The notes beneath the pieces were generated by a model. That model was not told where the DNA came from. It made no database searches and saw only the letters and a list, made by a program, of their open reading frames with translations. 42,628 nt of DNA from Nitrosomonas sp. (GTDB lineage Bacteria > Pseudomonadota > Gammaproteobacteria > Burkholderiales > Nitrosomonadaceae): positions 1-42,628 of the forward strand of contig NZ_JAIEME010000050.1 in the NCBI RefSeq assembly GCF_019752415.1, read 5' to 3'. A program made the translations under genes and the position numbers. The first letter of the stretch is position 1. Each line of letters begins with the position of its first letter. Positions 31,497-41,479 of the stretch are shown in pieces.

Positions 31497-33186
31497 CACT
31501 CATACAGGCCAAAATCGTTTCATTCAGTATGGCAGGGGAAATATCCGCCCGCATCACAGCCTCACCGATGCGATTGAGAACAATAAAACGTGCTCTGCCA
31601 GCATCCACTTTTTTATCCAGCATCATCAATTGCAAATATTTTTCCGGCGGCATTCTGGGTGCTACAACCGGCAACCCAGCCTGTAAAAAAATCTTGCGGA
31701 TACGGCTAACATCCGCTTCGCTGATGAGATTCATGCGCCGAGATAGATCAGCCGCCAACACAATTCCGGCCGCCACCGCTTCGCCATGTAACCAGACGCC
31801 GTACCCCATCCCATTTTCTATGGCATGTCCAAATGTATGACCCAAATTCAGCAAAGCTCGGACTCCTTCTTCCTTTTCATCCGCAGCGACTATCTCAGCT
31901 TTATTCTCACAGCTGCGTTGGATCGCTTCATTCAACGTCACCGGATCCCGTGCTAATAAACGATGCATATTTCTTTCCAGCCAATCAAAGAAGGCTGGAT
32001 CACGAATCAAGCCATATTTGATAATTTCAGCAAAACCCGCGCGCAGCTCCCTATCCGGTAACGTATTCAATGTTGCGCTGTCCGCCAATACCATACGTGG
32101 CTGATAAAAGGCACCGATCATGTTTTTACCTAAGGGATGATTAATACCGGTTTTACCCCCTACCGAGGAATCAACCTGCGCCAGCAATGTCGTAGGAATC
32201 TGAATAAATGGCACGCCCCGTAAATAAGTCGCAGCAGCAAACCCGGTCAAATCGCCAATCACACCACCACCCAGTGCCAATATGGCAGTATTTCGTTCGC
32301 AGTGATTTTTTAGCAGCGCATCAAAAATTAAATTTAAAGTTTCCCAATTTTTATGGGCTTCACCATCCGGCAAGATGATCGAAACAGTAATAACCCCCTG
32401 TTTCTCTAATGCTGCGCGCAGATTGTCCAGATAGAGTGGGGCAATCGTTGTGTTGCTGACGATAGCGACTCTTTTTTGCGGCAGGCAAGACACGATCAAG
32501 TCAACTTGTTGCAGAATTCCGTGACCAATATGGATGGAGTAGCTGCGCTTTTCTGATGAAGGCGTAAAATCTACCGTGATAGTTTGCATGGCATTTTTGT
32601 TATTATTTTGCATTATAGTGTTGAAATCAATGGATATTAATTTATTAATGAGCTTTTGTACTAAAAAACGGACACCTTGTTTTCCGCTATCGATGATGAC
32701 ATGCGCAGCTTCACGATACAGCGCATCCCGCTGCACATAGAGTTCGCTCAATCGTGCAAACAGATTTTGTGTCTGCAGTAAAGGCCGGTTTTTGTCATAC
32801 CGGGTGCGCCGGTACAAATCATTAACCGACGCCCGGAGATAAATAACGATCCCGCCACGCCGCAGTATCTGACGATTCTCCCGGCTCAGTACTGCGCCGC
32901 CACCGGTAGCCAATACAATATTACTCTTCTTAACCAGCTCAGCCAGCACTTCCGATTCACGTTTACGAAAGCCGGCCTCACCTTCAATCTCAAATATCAC
33001 CGGAATTTTTACACCGGTACGATCCTGGATCTCATGGTCCGAGTCGATAAATTCCTTACCGAGAGAATTAGCTAACGCTTTACCGATGGTCGTTTTGCCC
33101 GCGCCCATCATACCCACTAAGATAATATTGGTATGCCCCAGTTTTTTCTGAACGGGCTGGAGTATTTTCGATTTACTTAAATTCAT
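31489..33186 (-). CDS. aroKB: bifunctional shikimate kinase / 3-dehydroquinate synthase (AroK-AroB fusion)
   Basis: Two enzymes of the shikimate pathway in one 565-residue frame. Residues 1-185 are shikimate kinase: Walker A GMMGAGKT (25-32), [25 protein letters not shown] and RPLL. A linker (about 180-199, [18 protein letters not shown]) leads to 3-dehydroquinate synthase from about Met200 (MQTITVDF), with [59 protein letters not shown] and [12 protein letters not shown]. In many relatives the two are separate adjacent genes. Met192 and Met200 could also serve as an internal start for AroB. Coupled to dgt downstream. Confidence 0.93.
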   Translation of the reverse strand: MNLSKSKILQPVQKKLGHTNIILVGMMGAGKTTIGKALANSLGKEFIDSDHEIQDRTGVKIPVIFEIEGEAGFRKRESEVLAELVKKSNIVLATGGGAVLSRENRQILRRGGIVIYLRASVNDLYRRTRYDKNRPLLQTQNLFARLSELYVQRDALYREAAHVIIDSGKQGVRFLVQKLINKLISIDFNTIMQNNNKNAMQTITVDFTPSSEKRSYSIHIGHGILQQVDLIVSCLPQKRVAIVSNTTIAPLYLDNLRAALEKQGVITVSIILPDGEAHKNWETLNLIFDALLKNHCERNTAILALGGGVIGDLTGFAAATYLRGVPFIQIPTTLLAQVDSSVGGKTGINHPLGKNMIGAFYQPRMVLADSATLNTLPDRELRAGFAEIIKYGLIRDPAFFDWLERNMHRLLARDPVTLNEAIQRSCENKAEIVAADEKEEGVRALLNLGHTFGHAIENGMGYGVWLHGEAVAAGIVLAADLSRRMNLISEADVSRIRKIFLQAGLPVVAPRMPPEKYLQLMMLDKKVDAGRARFIVLNRIGEAVMRADISPAILNETILACMSDE

Positions 33187-33293
33187 ACCTGTGATTGTAG
33201 CAGCAGTAAGTACACAGATACACTCACTGGTTAGTCACACCTTGTCAGTTAATTCTGAGTCTTCTTAGCAGGCCTGAAAAATAACGCGGGGTT

Positions 33294-36200
33294 TTACATT
33301 GTGTTTTGTTCAGCTTTAGGCAGCTTAGGAAACTGTTTCCTCACAAACCAGGAAAAAAATAACGGTACAAATATCGTCGCAATCAAAGTTGCCATGATCA
33401 TCCCGCCAAAGACGCCTGTTCCCATTGATTGCCGGGCCGCTGAACCAGCACCGGTCGCAAGTACCAAAGGAACAACTCCCAATATAAATGCCATGGAAGT
33501 CATTACAATGGGCCGGAAACGTAGCTGAGCGGATTGAATGGCTGCTTGTTTTATGGCAACACCTTCTTTCATTCTCTGGTTGGCGAATTCGACGAGCAAA
33601 ATTGCATTTTTAGCCGTCAACCCAATTAATGTCACCATTCCGATTTGAAAATAAATGTCATTCGGCATATCACGCAACAAAATCGCCACCAACGCACCCA
33701 CCATCGCGAAAGGAATCGCCATAATGACAGCCAATGGCAGTGCCCAGGTTTCAAATTGCGCTGCCAGAATCAGGAAAACCATCACGACGGCTAGGCTAAA
33801 CGCAAAAATCGCCGCCGAACCCATCTTTTTTTCCTGGAATGCAGCGCCGGTCCAGGCAATTTGATAACCTTCCGGCAATGTTCTGGCTGCAGTACTTTCA
33901 ACCAATGCAATCGCATCGCCGGAACTGACTCCGCTTGCACCGCTTCCCATTATTTTTGCCGACAGCAGCCCATTGAACCGCTCCAATTGTTCTGCACCCA
34001 CGATATGCTTTACCGTGCTCAGCGCGGACAAAGGAATCATCGAACCGGATTCTGAGCGCACATACACCTTACCCAAATCCTCTGCTTTCATGCGATACGC
34101 CGCTTCAGCTTGCAGCTGCACACGATAGGTCCGTCCGGAACGATTAAAATCATTCACATAAAATGATCCCATAGTGCTTTGCAACGTCGCGTAGATATCC
34201 GTGATGGATACACCTTGCGCAATGGCTTTGGCTTCATCCACTTCAACGAAATATTGCGGCACCGATGTCCGCAAGAAAGTATTCACAGTCGCCAGCTTGG
34301 GTTCCTGTTTCAGGGTTTGTACCAACTCATTCACCACACTGGCCAATTGCGCCATCTCTGAATTTGTCCGGCTTTGAACAAACAGTTCAAAGCCGCCCGT
34401 ACTACCTAAGCCACGTATCGCCGGGGGATTAAAAGCTATCGCCAAACCATCCGGTTGTTGCGTACCGATCAGAAACAACTTTTTCACAATATCCGTAGCG
34501 GTTGTGCTACGTTCTGACCAATCCTTCAAACGGATGAACATGGTCGAAACATTGGTTTTATTGCCGCCGCCAATAAAATCCAATCCATTGACCGCGAATT
34601 GAAAAGCCACGGCAGATTCTTTTGCCATCTCGGTATTGATGGCATCCGCCGTACTGACTGTTCTCGCCAGTGTTGCACCGTCTGGCAAGATCACTGAAGC
34701 AATAACATACCCTTGATCTTCCGGCGGAACAAAACTTTCCGGAATATTTTTTACCAAATAAACCAGGCCAGCAATCATCAACAGAAATATCAGCGCGCTT
34801 CTGGCCACATGGCGTAAACTCAAACCAACCATGCCCACATAAAACTTGCGTGCACGCTCAAAATGCGCGTTAAACCAGGTAAAAAAAACAAATTGGCGGT
34901 GTGTGGGCCGGAGTAGCACCGCACACAATGTGGGCGTCAGCGTTAAAGCAACAATACCGGAAATAACACCGGCGACCGCCACGGTCACGGCAAACTGCTG
35001 GTACAACTCCCCTGCAATGCCGCCGAGAAAAGCAACCGGGATAAAAACCGCCACTAAAACCATGGTCATCGCCACCACGGCACTGGATACCTGCTGCATT
35101 GCTTTGATGGCGGCATCCATCGGCGATAGTTTCTCCTGCGATATCAAGCGTTCAATATTTTCCAGCACGACAATCGCGTCATCGACCACTATGCCGATCG
35201 AAAGCACCATCGCAAACAGCGTCAACGTATTGATCGAATAGCCCAGTAGCCATAATCCGGCAAAGGTTCCAATCAAGGAAATCGGGATGGCAATAATCGG
35301 AATCAATGTCGCACGCCAGCTCTGTAGAAACAAATAAACCACCAGAACCACCAGCAGCATCGCTTCCCCCAGGGTTTTTACCACTTCCCAGATCGATTCT
35401 TTAACAAACACGCTGGTATCATAAGAAATAACGTATTCCATGCCTTCTGGAAAATATTGCTTCAGCTCAATCATCCTGGCTTTAACAGCGGCTGCGGTAT
35501 CCAGCGCATTGGCACCCGAACGCAGGAAAATACCAATCCCTAATCCAGGCTCGCCGTTGAGTAAGGTACGCGTTGCATAGTCTTGCGCACCCAGTTCAAT
35601 TCGCGCCACATCTTTCAGATAGAGCACACCGCGCGGCCCATCCGAGCGCAGAATAATATTCTCAAACTGTTCCGGCGCTAATAACCGTCCTTTTGCGGTC
35701 ACGGTATAAACCAATTGTTGATCCGCCAAGGCCGGTTCCTGACCTATTTTCCCGATGGCTTGCTGCGCATTCTGCACCCGGATGGCACTTGCAATGTCAG
35801 TGGTTGTAATACCCAACTGCGCCATCCGGTCAGGCCGCAACCAAATCCTCATGGAATAGTCCTGTGCGCCAAAAATCCGGGCTTCCCCCACACCGCTGGC
35901 GCGTCTCATATCATCCAAGATATTGATCGTAATGAAATTACTCAAGAATAGCGGCGTATGCTTCGGATCTTTGGAAGTTATCGCAAAAACCAGCAACAGA
36001 TCGTTCGAGCGTTTCTGAATGGTAATGCCGGTGCGCCTCACCTCATCGGGCAAACGTGCCAAGGCGGTATTGACTTCATTGCTGACATTGAAAGTAGCCC
36101 GATCAATATCGGTTCCAATTTCAAAAGTAATGGTAATCGTCAGACGGCCGCTTGAATCAGCACTGGAATTAAAGTACAACAAGCCCTCAATTGCGCTGAG

Positions 36201-36404
36201 TTTCTCCTCGATCGGCGCAGCCACCGTTTTGATCATAGTTTCCGCACTTGCACCCGGAAATGTTGCTGTCACAATAACCGTTGGCGGTGTAATCCTCGGA
36301 TACTGTTCGATGGGTAATTGAATAGCCGCAGCCAGTCCTGCTAGAACGATAATAATCGACAGAACCGAAGCAAAAATTGGTCGTTCAATAAAAAATCTGG
36401 CCAT
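33294..36404 (-). CDS. RND multidrug efflux transporter, HAE1 family (AcrB/MexB-like)
   Basis: Inner-membrane proton-driven pump of a tripartite efflux system. The 1036 residues have the normal length and two-repeat layout; start MARFFIERPIFASVLSIIIVLAG; proton-relay Asp408-Asp409 in GIVVDDAIVVLENIERL; porter motifs such as FPGASAETM, LARLPDEVRRTGI; and the second repeat GMVTLIGLTAKNAILLVEFA, with PLVLATGAGSAARQSMGTGVFGGM near the end. It stands 15 bases downstream of its membrane fusion protein gene. No outer-membrane channel gene follows. Substrates cannot be told from the sequence. Confidence 0.96.
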   Translation of the reverse strand: MARFFIERPIFASVLSIIIVLAGLAAAIQLPIEQYPRITPPTVIVTATFPGASAETMIKTVAAPIEEKLSAIEGLLYFNSSADSSGRLTITITFEIGTDIDRATFNVSNEVNTALARLPDEVRRTGITIQKRSNDLLLVFAITSKDPKHTPLFLSNFITINILDDMRRASGVGEARIFGAQDYSMRIWLRPDRMAQLGITTTDIASAIRVQNAQQAIGKIGQEPALADQQLVYTVTAKGRLLAPEQFENIILRSDGPRGVLYLKDVARIELGAQDYATRTLLNGEPGLGIGIFLRSGANALDTAAAVKARMIELKQYFPEGMEYVISYDTSVFVKESIWEVVKTLGEAMLLVVLVVYLFLQSWRATLIPIIAIPISLIGTFAGLWLLGYSINTLTLFAMVLSIGIVVDDAIVVLENIERLISQEKLSPMDAAIKAMQQVSSAVVAMTMVLVAVFIPVAFLGGIAGELYQQFAVTVAVAGVISGIVALTLTPTLCAVLLRPTHRQFVFFTWFNAHFERARKFYVGMVGLSLRHVARSALIFLLMIAGLVYLVKNIPESFVPPEDQGYVIASVILPDGATLARTVSTADAINTEMAKESAVAFQFAVNGLDFIGGGNKTNVSTMFIRLKDWSERSTTATDIVKKLFLIGTQQPDGLAIAFNPPAIRGLGSTGGFELFVQSRTNSEMAQLASVVNELVQTLKQEPKLATVNTFLRTSVPQYFVEVDEAKAIAQGVSITDIYATLQSTMGSFYVNDFNRSGRTYRVQLQAEAAYRMKAEDLGKVYVRSESGSMIPLSALSTVKHIVGAEQLERFNGLLSAKIMGSGASGVSSGDAIALVESTAARTLPEGYQIAWTGAAFQEKKMGSAAIFAFSLAVVMVFLILAAQFETWALPLAVIMAIPFAMVGALVAILLRDMPNDIYFQIGMVTLIGLTAKNAILLVEFANQRMKEGVAIKQAAIQSAQLRFRPIVMTSMAFILGVVPLVLATGAGSAARQSMGTGVFGGMIMATLIATIFVPLFFSWFVRKQFPKLPKAEQNTM

Positions 36405-36419
36405 GTGTGCAGTTGCTAT

Positions 36420-37790
36420 TTAATTGGTAGATATTGCATTGGATTGAGCAGAAGGTAACGTATCCCGCAATTGAGGATCAACCACTTTGCCGGGCGTTAA
36501 TTTGATCATATTGTCTATCACCACCCTATCCCCTGCTTGCAATCCATCCAGAATGATCCAATCCTTTCCGATCCAATCCCCTGCAATGACAGGACGCTGC
36601 ATCACCGCATTGCTCTCATTGATGACATACACATATCGACCCAGATCCGAAGTCAGAACCGCAACCTGCGGCACCACATAAACAGCTCTGGATTCTCCCG
36701 CAGTAACCCGCACACGCACAAATTGACCGGGCAATATGCGCTGATCGCTATTCTCAAAGGTTGCGCGCAATTGTTGTGTGCCGAGTAACGGATCAATTTT
36801 ACTGGCGGCAAAATTGAGCTTCCCTTCCTGCTGATACTCAGATCCGTCTGGCAAAATCATGCTGACACTGCGTACATTTTTGTCATTTAAATGTCCGCCG
36901 AATCGCGCCACTTCATTATCTGAGAAACTAAACCGTACCCAAATCGGAGAGAGTTGGGTTAATGTCGTCAGCAAACTGGTATTGGCGGATACCAGCGCAC
37001 CTTCGGAAAAAAGAGCACGGCCCGTCATTCCATTCACTGGCGCTTTGACAGTGGTATAGGAAAGATTGAGCTCCGCTTGCTGATCACGCACTTTCGCAGC
37101 TTGCAAAGCAGCTTCTGCAATCGCCAGATCTGCTTTTGCCACATCATAAGCGCGTTGACTGACAAAATTCTCAGCCAGCAATTGCCGCTGACGATTTTCT
37201 TCACTCCGGGCACGCATAACACGAACATTCTGCTCAAGAAACCCTGCTTTGGCTTCTGCCAAAGCATTCTGAAAAGGTTCTGGATCTATCAAAAACAAGG
37301 ATTGACCGGCTTTAACTGCCATACCCTCAGTATATAACCGCTTAAGTAGCATCCCTCCGACTCGCGGACGGATTTCAATTTCTTTAGCGCCTTCGGTTTG
37401 TGCGATCGTTTCCAGGCTGACAGGCATGCTGACCGGCTCTGCAACCATCACTGTGACCGTGATCGTCTGATCCAAACGCGGTGCTTTTTGTGCTGATTCG
37501 TTATTTCCACATCCAATTAATAACAAACCCGCTAACCCGTAACCGATAAAAATAGCGCCCCCATTCTTAGTAAGCTGACACGGTGCATTATTCCGCCTTG
37601 AGGATTTCTGATTAAGTTGATCGCATTCATGGCTTGACAAGCTCACCCCGAATGCGATCAATAGATTACCGTTCACCCTGAGCCTACCGATGCGCCTAAT
37701 CAGAGCGTCCTTCAATTTAGGAACTAACATTTTCACGGTTTGTAGACATACCAGGTGATTCAAGACTGTAAAAAGAAATTTGTTTGTCAC
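36420..37790 (-). CDS. RND efflux membrane fusion protein (periplasmic adaptor), N-terminus uncertain
   Basis: Lipoprotein adaptor linking the RND pump to an outer-membrane channel. The mature part begins at the lipobox LLLIGC-GNNESAQK and shows the HlyD/AcrA pattern: PRVGGMLLKRLYTEGMAVKAGQSLFLIDP, a helical hairpin, LNLSYTTVKAPVNGMTGRALFSEGALV, and ILPGQFVRVRVTAGESRAVYVVPQVAV. The frame is open far upstream (to 37790), but that part (MTNKFLFTVLN...) does not look like the family and includes a palindrome (37617-37661). A start at ATG 37586-37588 or 37562-37564 would fit a lipoprotein signal but is out of frame by one base, lying before a run of five G; one more G would join them (MGGAIFIGYGLAGLLLIGC). 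Confidence 0.85.
   Translation of the reverse strand: MTNKFLFTVLNHLVCLQTVKMLVPKLKDALIRRIGRLRVNGNLLIAFGVSLSSHECDQLNQKSSRRNNAPCQLTKNGGAIFIGYGLAGLLLIGCGNNESAQKAPRLDQTITVTVMVAEPVSMPVSLETIAQTEGAKEIEIRPRVGGMLLKRLYTEGMAVKAGQSLFLIDPEPFQNALAEAKAGFLEQNVRVMRARSEENRQRQLLAENFVSQRAYDVAKADLAIAEAALQAAKVRDQQAELNLSYTTVKAPVNGMTGRALFSEGALVSANTSLLTTLTQLSPIWVRFSFSDNEVARFGGHLNDKNVRSVSMILPDGSEYQQEGKLNFAASKIDPLLGTQQLRATFENSDQRILPGQFVRVRVTAGESRAVYVVPQVAVLTSDLGRYVYVINESNAVMQRPVIAGDWIGKDWIILDGLQAGDRVVIDNMIKLTPGKVVDPQLRDTLPSAQSNAISTN
37617..37661. repeat. perfect inverted repeat before the membrane fusion protein
   Basis: TTGATCGCATTC (37617-37628) and GAATGCGATCAA (37650-37661) are exact inverse complements around a 21-base loop containing CTTGACAAGCTCACCC, a piece resembling dispersed 'TTCGACAAGCTCAGG' repeats. 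It lies in the doubtful N-terminal extension of the adaptor gene. Confidence 0.75.
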
Positions 37791-38106
37791 TCGGATAATT
37801 ACTTCGTAAGTTAAAAATTTAAAATCTAATCAACTATGGAAAAACCACAAAAGCGCAATAGGGTTCTGTATAATAGACGAGATGATAGCTTGACGGATAA
37901 TGTAGAAGTATTACATATATGAAGATAAGATATTTCTCATAATTTTACCTACCTACAGATACACTATTAAATGTATTTTGTCCCTACCAATCTGTCATTC
38001 CAGACGGATCCTAGCTATTAAATCTGATACTGATCATCAATAAATCACATGATCCAATCAGCCCTATTTGTTTTTACTATTAGATAAATTTTTAAGGTGT
38101 GTTGAT
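37791..38106. other. spacer between divergent efflux and copper operons
   Basis: 316 bases, AT-rich, with no convincing gene. A possible plus-strand -35 box TTGACG at 37902-37907 precedes TACATA after 16 bases, but the match is weak and the leader would be long. Confidence 0.3.
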
Positions 38107-39816
38107 ATGCCTATCCATAATTTTATTGCCTTACTAACTTTCTTCCTGCTGACGTCAGCAACAATTGCTCAGACATCTCTGAAATTACCTGAAACCATAA
38201 AAGTTGATCCGGCAGCGTTAACCGCTGAGCCGATGTGTGACCCGAAGATCTCCCCTGCGTGGCGGGAAGCCCAGGAAATTGACGGGGTCAAAATTGATGC
38301 ATCGCCGGGTTGCAGTCCGGATAATCCGGCTTGGATTGCCGCTGCGGTTAAAGGAACCAACAACATTTCGATGGATACCCTGATGAAGACGGGTCTTTCA
38401 CCTGATGCCATCATTAAAACCGATGATCTGGATGGTGACGGCGATCCCGACCGGATCATCATCAAACTGGAAATCATGGAATTAAACGGCAAATCACCCG
38501 ATTTCCCCGGATTGGTTCCAACGTTTGATATTGCTCCCGGCATACAACCCGGCGCATGGGTTTTCGCGCCAAAGACCAGCGGCATGTCAACGGAAAATTT
38601 TGAAAGTGTACGCGCCAATCCGCTGCTGAGATTACCTTCGCCAGTCATCCGCGTTGAAGTAGGCGATATCGTCCAAATCGTATTGGAAAATACACATTAT
38701 TTCCCGCACAGTATTCACCTGCACGGCGTTGATCATCCATTTTCGCACGGTGAACACGGTGGTCAAGACGGCGTGCCGCAGACCAGCGAAATGGAACTGA
38801 TGCCGGGAGAACGCCGTATTTATCAATTCCAGGCACGGCAACCGGGCACCATGTTTTACCACTGCCATGTGCAAACGCACACCCATTTGGCAATGGGACT
38901 GGCTGGAATGATCGTCATTGAAGAAAACAAACCGAATAACTGGCTGCAAACTTTAAATATTGGCGCCGGGCATGTTCGCCACCCCTCCGTTGCCGTGCGC
39001 GAGCAATTCGATCAGGAATATGATCTGCATTATCACGCGATGGACAAGGAATTGAGCGGCATTATTCAGAAACACAACGATCCTCGACTCATCGCGCGCG
39101 ATATGAATCAACGTTATGACATTACCGATTCAACTGAGGATTACTTTACCCTGAACGGCTTGTCTTTCCCTTACACGCTCAGGGAATCACTGATCATTGT
39201 TGAGCCGGATCAGAAAATCAAACTACGCTTGCTGAACAGTGGCGGCGAACTGATCGCCGTCCATACGCACGGCCACCACGCCACGATCACGCATTACGAC
39301 GGCGTGGAGCACAACCCGGTTGCACAGATCATGCGTGACGTGTTTGACATGGCACCGGCACAACGGCTTGACCTGAAATTAGAAACCGTCAACGATGGCA
39401 AACACAGCTATGGTGAAGGTGATTGGCTGTTTCATGATCACCGGGAAAAGGGAATCACCACAAACGGTATGGCGGAAGGCGGCAGTATGAGTTCCATTGT
39501 TTACACCTCTTATCTGGGTGAACATGGCATGCCAAAGGTCAGTCATTTTGGTATTGATCTCAATAAGTATTTCACCAAGGAATATTTCGAGCGCAGACTT
39601 CCCGTGTGGCAAGACCTCGATGCATGGTCCAGCCTGGGATCGCCTGCCGGTCAAGCGGGTTTCGATACGACAACACAAACCTCGTTGTTGAATGCGCTCT
39701 ATGGTTTGCTGGCAGGACTTTTGATCTATCTGATTTTCGCCAAACGGGAACAAATCAAACAATGCGCTGTTGCAGCGGTTTCACGTCTAAAAAGCCCAAA
39801 AGGGAGTAACCAATAA
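38107..39816 (+). CDS. membrane-anchored multicopper oxidase
   Basis: 569 residues from ATG 38107 (AAGGTG upstream): signal peptide (1-about 22, MPIHNFIALLTFFLLTSATIAQ), an EF-hand-like loop DLDGDGDPDR (107-116), trinuclear-centre ligands HSIHLHG (201-207), type 1 site HCHVQTHTHLAMGL (252-265; Cys253), HTHGHHA (386-392) and HDHREKG (443-449), and a C-terminal transmembrane helix (about 528-545) followed by positive residues. The type 1 Cys sits in the first half, as in type C two-domain oxidases known from Nitrosomonas. It would face the periplasm. TAATG overlap with the cupredoxin gene shows coupling. Substrate unknown: Cu(I), an electron donor such as the partner, or a nitrogen oxide are candidates. 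Confidence 0.9.
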   Translation: MPIHNFIALLTFFLLTSATIAQTSLKLPETIKVDPAALTAEPMCDPKISPAWREAQEIDGVKIDASPGCSPDNPAWIAAAVKGTNNISMDTLMKTGLSPDAIIKTDDLDGDGDPDRIIIKLEIMELNGKSPDFPGLVPTFDIAPGIQPGAWVFAPKTSGMSTENFESVRANPLLRLPSPVIRVEVGDIVQIVLENTHYFPHSIHLHGVDHPFSHGEHGGQDGVPQTSEMELMPGERRIYQFQARQPGTMFYHCHVQTHTHLAMGLAGMIVIEENKPNNWLQTLNIGAGHVRHPSVAVREQFDQEYDLHYHAMDKELSGIIQKHNDPRLIARDMNQRYDITDSTEDYFTLNGLSFPYTLRESLIIVEPDQKIKLRLLNSGGELIAVHTHGHHATITHYDGVEHNPVAQIMRDVFDMAPAQRLDLKLETVNDGKHSYGEGDWLFHDHREKGITTNGMAEGGSMSSIVYTSYLGEHGMPKVSHFGIDLNKYFTKEYFERRLPVWQDLDAWSSLGSPAGQAGFDTTTQTSLLNALYGLLAGLLIYLIFAKREQIKQCAVAAVSRLKSPKGSNQ

Positions 39817-40778
39817 TGGCTAAGACTATAACAATTACTTTCATACTTGCTGGTCTGCTTGCTTTCAGTGCACATGCCATGGCACAGCAACCGGCTAAAC
39901 CCAGCGAACACGACCACCAGGATCACAGCGGTCATGACATGAGTCAGCACAATACTGCCCCAACTGATCATAGCCATGATCATGATGCCATGGATCACAG
40001 CGGCCACAACATGGCACCTGATCACACGATCGATCACGGCGATCACAGTGACCATAGCGGTCACGCCATGAGCACCCAATCCGCAGAGCACTGCGATGGC
40101 CACCATCATCATCACATGGATCACGATCACATTATGGATCATGAAGGCACGATGATCATGGGGCAAAACCTGGATAAACTGCCCAGTAGCTGTAAAAGCA
40201 TTTCTGAAGAAGTTGAAATTACCGTGCGTGCCGGCAGGAAATATTCCGCAAAATTTCCCGGAACGGCTTTCGCGTTTGATCAGCAGCAATGGCATGTAAA
40301 ACCCTGCGCAAAAGTAACCTGGCACTTCATCAACGAGGACAATATCCGCCATCAATTCATGATGCACGGTTTACCAAAATACCTCTATAAATATGGCATG
40401 TTCCACCTCGAAGTCACCGGACCCAAAACCGTATCCGGCACGATTATCGTTCCAGGATCCGATGATACCTTCCTGGTGCACTGCGACATTTCCCATCACA
40501 TGGAAAAAGGTATGAAAGCGCAATTGGTGGTTGGAAAAGGCGCGGAAAATATACCCAGTATTCCTGGGGTAACGCCATACAATATCAACGACACCTATGA
40601 AGCGGAGAACTTACCGAAAATCTCCGATAAAGCGGAACAAAGCGCCATGGTCAGACAGATCACGGCATTCACGAATAATAATTTCCAAAATTATGGCATG
40701 ATGCTGATAGGACTTCTTATTGGTTTGTTGTGTATTCCGCTGTTTAAGAAAATTCCGTTTAGGAAAAAAAGTGGCTAA
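39816..40778 (+). CDS. histidine-rich, membrane-anchored cupredoxin
   Basis: A 320-residue periplasmic copper protein. Signal peptide 1-23 (ending AHAMAQ), then a His/Asp-rich segment (about 31-110) with three DHSGHxM-like repeats and a run of five His (96-100), likely to bind Cu or other metals. The cupredoxin domain (about 130-240) has type 1 ligands HQFMMHG (His179) and VHCDISHHMEKGM (Cys223, His227/228, Met233). A C-terminal transmembrane helix (about 295-312) ends in KKIPFRKKSG. Its ATG overlaps the oxidase stop by one base; the two probably form a membrane-bound copper/electron-transfer pair. Confidence 0.9.
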   Translation: MAKTITITFILAGLLAFSAHAMAQQPAKPSEHDHQDHSGHDMSQHNTAPTDHSHDHDAMDHSGHNMAPDHTIDHGDHSDHSGHAMSTQSAEHCDGHHHHHMDHDHIMDHEGTMIMGQNLDKLPSSCKSISEEVEITVRAGRKYSAKFPGTAFAFDQQQWHVKPCAKVTWHFINEDNIRHQFMMHGLPKYLYKYGMFHLEVTGPKTVSGTIIVPGSDDTFLVHCDISHHMEKGMKAQLVVGKGAENIPSIPGVTPYNINDTYEAENLPKISDKAEQSAMVRQITAFTNNNFQNYGMMLIGLLIGLLCIPLFKKIPFRKKSG

Positions 40779-40800
40779 CAGCATTGATTATTGAGCTTTG

Positions 40801-40842
40801 AGTCAATCAGACGTATTTTGTTGTCTATTCGTCTGATTGGCT
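40801..40842. other. hairpin after the cupredoxin gene
   Basis: AGTCAATCAGACG and CGTCTGATTGGCT are inverted repeats (12 of 13 pairs) 23 bases after the cupredoxin stop, in the gap to the convergent gene. Probably a transcription stop or mRNA-protecting hairpin; no T run follows. Confidence 0.5.
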
Positions 40843-40950
40843 GATACAGCTCAACCATTACCCGATAGCCCCATCCATCTCAAATTTCCCGACTTCGAAT
40901 CAATAAATTATCCGAATTGTGAACTGGGTAATACAGTCTGGCGATGCGTA

Positions 40951-41424
40951 TTAGTCTGTTTTCTTTGACCAGGGAAACCGGAAACCGCTTTTATCACTCT
41001 TCTGAGCATTCTGGCTATCAACCGCAGCAGTACTTGAACTAGCCTGAAGCACCGAATCTGTTGCACTTTGCTGGCCCTGCGCAACCGTAGCAGAAGGCTT
41101 TGTGCTAAGTAATTGATTGAGCTGTTGAGATAAATGATGGGCGGTATCAATACTGATTGCCATCCTGCTGGACATTTTCCCATTGATCGCATCAGGTAGC
41201 GCCTCGCCCGATCTAGTCACTCGATTTAAAGTATTCAGGTTCTGCGAATCGAGAAAACCAAAATCGACTATCACAACACCTTGCCCGCTATTCACGGAGG
41301 CGAAATTAGAATAAATGGGTTGTCCCGTATGCTCACCCGGCGACATCCTGATACTGACCGGCTTCGTGGCCGGCTGCGTTATTTCATCTTTGTCTTGAGT
41401 CAAAATATTCTTGTCATCAACCAT
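40951..41424 (-). CDS. DUF3467-like protein (paralogue 1)
   Basis: 157 residues; not recognised with certainty. The core PGEHTGQPIYSNFASVNSGQGVVIVDFGFLDSQNLNTLNRVTRSGE ... MAISIDTAHHLSQQLNQLL resembles the small DUF3467 family (YSN...DFG...P...R...S...A..L...L). A low-complexity Ser/Ala/Gln tail ends in KSDKSGFRFPWSKKTD. The gene at 41638-41967 is a clear paralogue of residues about 25-110. No signal peptide or membrane segment is seen. Function unknown. Confidence 0.7.
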   Translation of the reverse strand: MVDDKNILTQDKDEITQPATKPVSIRMSPGEHTGQPIYSNFASVNSGQGVVIVDFGFLDSQNLNTLNRVTRSGEALPDAINGKMSSRMAISIDTAHHLSQQLNQLLSTKPSATVAQGQQSATDSVLQASSSTAAVDSQNAQKSDKSGFRFPWSKKTD

Positions 41425-41479
41425 GGGGCTCTCCCGTTAAATAATGTCGTGATAAGAATCAGTTATATGAAACTGACCC

